DNA from: Chloroflexi bacterium 13_1_40CM_68_21
GTDB taxonomy: Bacteria; Chloroflexota; Limnocylindria; P2-11E
NCBI GenBank assembly: GCA_001917735.1
Contig: MNEO01000027.1
Span: forward strand, 1 to 9,160
DNA length: 9,160 nucleotides
Reading direction: 5' to 3'
The translations under genes and the position numbers were made by a program. The notes under the pieces are model-generated. The model was not told where the DNA came from, did no database searches, and saw nothing but the letters and a program-made list of their open reading frames with translations. Of this stretch, positions 6,989-9,160 are shown in pieces. Every line of letters starts with the position of its first letter. Within the stretch, counting starts at the first letter, position 1.

Positions 6989-6993
6989 CGCTC

Positions 6994-7587
6994 GTGAAGG
7001 GTGCCTCCGGTGAAGCGAGCGCTCCGCTCGTGGAGCGGGCCCGCCAGGGGGACGCCCGTGCGTTCGAGCAGCTTGCCCGCGAGGTCGAGCGGCCGCTGTA
7101 TCGGCATGCGGCGCGGATGGTCGGTCAGGTCGACGCTGAGGATGTGGTGCAAGACGCGCTCCTATCGGCGTGGCGATCGTTGTCGTCATTCGAGGGCAGC
7201 TCGTTCCGCGCCTGGATCTTTCGTATTGCGACCAATCGCGCGCTCGACCGCTTGCGCTCGCGCCGCCGGCACCCCGAGGTTCCCCTCGATCCTCCGACGG
7301 ACGAGGACGACGATCGATCGTGGGCCGAGCCCCCGGCTCCCGGGCCCGATCTCGCCGAGATCGCCGGTGACCGCGAAGCATTCGTGATCGTCGAGGAGAT
7401 CCTCGCCACCATCCCGGTGGAGCAGCGCGCGGCCCTGTTGCTCCGGGACGTCGAGGGCTTCGCCTACGAGGAGATCGCGGCGATCACGACGGTCGAAATC
7501 GGCACGGTCAAGTCGCGCATCCATCGGGGCCGTCTCGCGGTGCGCAACGCGCTCGTGGCTCGCGGCTGGAGGGGGCCGTCGGGATGA
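6994..7587 (+). CDS. ECF (extracytoplasmic function) RNA polymerase sigma factor
   Basis: A 197-residue sigma-70 family group IV factor that directs RNA polymerase to a stress regulon. Region 2 (about 12-92) shows LVERARQGDARAFEQL, the core-binding and melting helix DAEDVVQDALLSAW (47-60) and FRAWIFRIATNRALDRLRSRRR (-10 recognition, 71-92). An acidic Pro-rich linker (93-125) follows. Region 4 (about 132-190) has IPVEQRAALLLRDVEGFAYEEIAAI and the helix-turn-helix GTVKSRIHRGR (-35 recognition). Region 3 is absent, as expected for ECF factors, and there is no C-terminal SnoaL-type extension. The start is a GTG at 6994; an in-frame TGA at 6973 limits extension, and an AGG 9 nt upstream may serve as ribosome site. 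A GTG at 7030 is an alternative start. The adjoining membrane zinc-finger protein is its probable anti-sigma factor. Confidence 0.95.
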   Translation: MKGASGEASAPLVERARQGDARAFEQLAREVERPLYRHAARMVGQVDAEDVVQDALLSAWRSLSSFEGSSFRAWIFRIATNRALDRLRSRRRHPEVPLDPPTDEDDDRSWAEPPAPGPDLAEIAGDREAFVIVEEILATIPVEQRAALLLRDVEGFAYEEIAAITTVEIGTVKSRIHRGRLAVRNALVARGWRGPSG

Positions 7588-7631
7588 GGGAACCGTTCGG
7601 CGCGCGGGACGTCTTAGGGGAAGGAGGCTAG
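7584..7631 (+). CDS. Possible 15-codon leader ORF between sigma and anti-sigma
   Basis: An ATG at 7584 overlaps the sigma stop as ATGA and opens a 15-codon frame (MREPFGARDVLGEGG) ending at TAG 7629-7631, 3 nt before the anti-sigma GTG. Its final codons run across the anti-sigma Shine-Dalgarno. It could hand ribosomes from the sigma gene to the anti-sigma gene. No conservation evidence is available, and a frame this short can occur by chance in high-GC DNA. Confidence 0.18.
   Translation: MREPFGARDVLGEGG
7588..7613 (+). promoter_or_regulatory. Candidate ECF-type promoter before the anti-sigma gene
   Basis: The 47-nt gap between sigma and anti-sigma holds GGGAAC (7588-7593), 16 nt, then CGTC (7610-7613). 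This resembles ECF promoters of the TGAAAC-N16-CGTA/C kind known from Bacillus SigW/SigM. A start at about 7619-7621 would leave a short leader carrying AAGGAGG. It would allow sigma-driven expression of the anti-sigma gene and of polA. The pattern is visible; its use is inferred. Confidence 0.32.
7621..7627 (+). promoter_or_regulatory. Strong Shine-Dalgarno for the anti-sigma gene
   Basis: AAGGAGG lies 7 nt before the GTG at 7635. It is the best ribosome-binding site in the window and decides the start of the anti-sigma gene. The preceding sigma gene has a much weaker site, which would favour excess anti-sigma over sigma. Confidence 0.75.
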
Positions 7632-7634
7632 GCC

Positions 7635-8312
7635 GTGCATCCGTTCGCCGAGCTGTCCGCGTATCTTGACGGCGCGCTCGATCCCTCCGCGAAGGCGGCG
7701 GTCGAGACGCATCTGGACGCCTGCGCAGTCTGCCGAACCAGGCTCGCGGAGCTCCGTGGCACGGCGCGGCTCATCGCGGCGCTCCCGGCGCCGATTCCCT
7801 CGCGGTCGCTCGTGCCCCGTGTCTCCGTGCCGTTCTGGCTCGCCCCGATGCGCACGCTTTCGACCCTGGCCAGCGGTGCCGCGCTCTTCCTGTTCGTGGC
7901 TTCGGCAATCCTCGCCAGTGCCCCCCAGGGCACGAGCGGCGGCGCGGCCGGCCCCGCGGCGGCACCCGCGCCCAACGCGTCCCGAGCCGGTGGCCCGGCG
8001 GGGCCGACCGGTGCGGCCGACCAGCGGATCGCGGTCTCGGCATCGGCAGCGCCCGCCCCTGGCTTTGCGCTCGGAACCGCGACCCCGGCTCCCGAGGCGC
8101 AGCGGTCGACCCAGGACGCGACCAAGGCGGCGACGGGCACGGCAGCCCCGGCCGCGGGGCGTGGGGACAACGTCACGACGACGCCGGTGGCCGTCGCCTT
8201 TAGCGCTCCGGAGCGTCGGCAGCTCGGTCCGTCACCCTGGTTCTGGCTCGTCCTCGCGGTCGCCTTGGGCGTGCTCGCGTTCGCGCTCCAGCGGAGGCTT
8301 CGCGCGGCCTAA
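7635..8312 (+). CDS. Zinc-finger membrane anti-sigma factor (ZAS type), two predicted membrane segments
   Basis: A 225-residue probable partner and inhibitor of the adjoining ECF sigma factor. The N-terminal cytosolic domain (1-50) has HPFAELSAYLDGALD followed by HLDACAVC, the zinc motif H26-x3-C30-x2-C33 of ZAS anti-sigma domains. A first membrane helix spans about 74-95. An Ala/Pro/Gly/Thr-rich segment (about 96-198) with no recognisable fold follows, then a second hydrophobic helix in PWFWLVLAVALGVLAFAL (201-218) and the basic tail QRRLRAA. Many ZAS proteins have one membrane span and a folded outer domain, so the low-complexity loop between two spans is notable. Release could involve zinc/thiol oxidation or regulated proteolysis; the sequence does not say which. 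The GTG start is fixed by AAGGAGG 7 nt upstream. The gene lies 47 nt behind sigma and 16 nt before polA. Confidence 0.88.
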   Translation: MHPFAELSAYLDGALDPSAKAAVETHLDACAVCRTRLAELRGTARLIAALPAPIPSRSLVPRVSVPFWLAPMRTLSTLASGAALFLFVASAILASAPQGTSGGAAGPAAAPAPNASRAGGPAGPTGAADQRIAVSASAAPAPGFALGTATPAPEAQRSTQDATKAATGTAAPAAGRGDNVTTTPVAVAFSAPERRQLGPSPWFWLVLAVALGVLAFALQRRLRAA

Positions 8313-8328
8313 CGGCGATACTCGTTAC

Positions 8329-9160
8329 GTGACCGAACGCCTCGTCCTTCTCGATTCGAACAGCCTGATCTACCGGGCGTTCTTCGCCGTACCGCCGCTC
8401 ACCACGACCAAAGGCGAGCTCGCCAACGCGACGTTCGGCTTCGCCTCGATCTTGCTCAAGTCGCTCGAGCAGACGACTCCACAGCACATCGCGGCGGCGT
8501 TCGATCTGCCGGTCCCGACCTTCCGGCACGAGCGCGAGGCCACCTATAAGGCGACCCGCCGCCCGATGCCCGACGAGCTCCGGCCGCAGTTCGAACGGGT
8601 GAAGCAGCTCCTCGAGAAGTTCGGCGTGCCTATGTATTCGCTCCCCGGATTCGAGGCGGATGACGTCATCGGGGCGCTCGCGCGACAGGCCGAGGCCAAA
8701 GGCCTCGAGACCATCATCGTCTCCGGCGACCTCGATCCTCTGCAGCTGGTCTCGCCGCGCGTGAAGCTGATGACCACCCGGCAAGGCTTCCAGAACACCG
8801 TGATCTACGACGAGGAGATGATCCGTCAGCGGTACGGGCTTCGACCGGACCAGATGGTCGACTTCAAAGCGCTCAAGGGTGACGCGACCGACAACATCCC
8901 GGGCGTTCCCGGAGTCGGCGACAAGACCGCAGCGAAGCTCATCGCGGAGCACGCGAATCTCGAGGGCGTCTACGCCGATCTCACCGGGTACACGCCGCGC
9001 CTGCGCGAAGCGTTGGTGGCGAACAGGGACCAGGTCTTCAAGAGCAGGGAGCTTGCAACCATCGTGACGGACCTGCCCGTGACACTCGAGCTCGAGCGCA
9101 CCCGACGCAGCACATACGACCGCGCCGCGGTCCTCGAGCTCTTCCGCGATCTCGAGTTCC
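8329..9160 (+). CDS. polA: DNA polymerase I (PolA), N-terminal 5'-nuclease part, cut by window end
   Basis: The frame from GTG 8329 (MTERLVLLDSNSLIYRAFFA) stays open to the last base, giving 277 residues of the 5'-3' exonuclease/flap endonuclease domain. The polymerase part would lie beyond the window. Metal-binding acids of the family are present: Asp9, Asp59 (AFD), Glu109/Asp111/Asp112 (FEADDVIG), Asp134/Asp136 (SGDLDPLQLVS) and Asp185/Asp188 (KGDATDNIPG). The helix-hairpin-helix PGVPGVGDKTAAKLI (191-205) and the basic FRHEREATYKATRRP stretch also fit. The enzyme removes RNA primers and fills gaps in lagging-strand synthesis and repair. A free-standing 5' nuclease cannot be excluded because the rest is not visible. 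The start is a GTG 16 nt after the anti-sigma stop with no strong ribosome site; no ATG lies nearby in frame. The short gap suggests co-transcription with the sigma/anti-sigma genes. Confidence 0.93.
   Translation, partial: MTERLVLLDSNSLIYRAFFAVPPLTTTKGELANATFGFASILLKSLEQTTPQHIAAAFDLPVPTFRHEREATYKATRRPMPDELRPQFERVKQLLEKFGVPMYSLPGFEADDVIGALARQAEAKGLETIIVSGDLDPLQLVSPRVKLMTTRQGFQNTVIYDEEMIRQRYGLRPDQMVDFKALKGDATDNIPGVPGVGDKTAAKLIAEHANLEGVYADLTGYTPRLREALVANRDQVFKSRELATIVTDLPVTLELERTRRSTYDRAAVLELFRDLEF

Noticed and set aside
6944..7381. N-terminal extension of the response regulator to 279 residues
   Set aside because: The extension is Arg/Pro-rich, antisense to the ECF sigma gene, and precedes a normal receiver-domain start.
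8200..8952. 250-codon minus-strand frame opposite polA
   Set aside because: It is antisense to the PolA nuclease domain, whose metal-binding motifs are all intact, and has no recognisable domain.
1..9160. CRISPR arrays, insertion sequences, attachment sites, defence genes
   Set aside because: No spaced direct repeats, transposase or integrase motifs, or defence-type domains were seen; the tRNA shows no flanking duplicate of its 3' end in this window.

Overview
The window is a high-GC (roughly two-thirds G+C by eye), densely packed bacterial chromosomal segment. It holds nine protein genes (two cut by the window ends) and one tRNA gene. The DnaE pocket signature (RGSAGGS, FERFLNLER, PDIDVDF, DRRDEV, RKK) and the PolA nuclease motif GDLDPLQLVS resemble my recollection of Chloroflexota proteins, perhaps a Limnocylindria- or Dormibacteria-like lineage. 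That placement is an inference; no database search was possible. I see no insertion sequence, CRISPR array, prophage or other sign of recent transfer.

Layout. (1) 1-3275, + strand: most of dnaE, the DNA polymerase III alpha subunit, with its first ~100-130 residues outside the window. (2) 3276-3348: a short gap with a perfect 9-bp inverted repeat. (3) 3349-4476, +: a soluble PAS-type sensor histidine kinase. (4) 4473-5624, -: a polytopic GT87/DUF2029-like glycosyltransferase, convergent with the kinase; the two stop codons share one CTAG. (5) 5660-5744, -: tRNA-Leu(CAA). (6) 5749-6561, -: an inositol-monophosphatase family enzyme. (7) 6542-6943, -: a receiver-only response regulator overlapping the phosphatase start by 20 nt. 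(8) 6944-6993: a 50-nt divergent control region. (9) 6994-7587 and 7635-8312, +: an ECF sigma factor and a zinc-binding (HxxxCxxC) membrane anti-sigma factor with two predicted membrane segments. (10) 8329-9160, +: the 5'-nuclease part of polA, running off the window.

How the parts fit. Two transcription units diverge from about 6944-6993. The minus-strand unit is response regulator, phosphatase, tRNA-Leu, glycosyltransferase. The plus-strand unit is sigma, anti-sigma, polA. The sigma/anti-sigma pair is a probable envelope- or redox-responsive switch. With only 16 nt between anti-sigma and polA, DNA polymerase I may be partly under its control. The phosphatase and the GT87-like protein could serve an inositol-lipid or glycolipid route. 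The kinase and the response regulator lack adjacent partners and could be each other's.

I do not see a clearly new biological system. The observations most worth checking are the sigma/anti-sigma/polA linkage with ECF-promoter-like motifs, the two-pass anti-sigma with a long Ala/Pro/Gly loop, the tRNA packed 4 nt behind a protein gene, and a Cys in place of a conserved Arg in a DnaE active-site motif.
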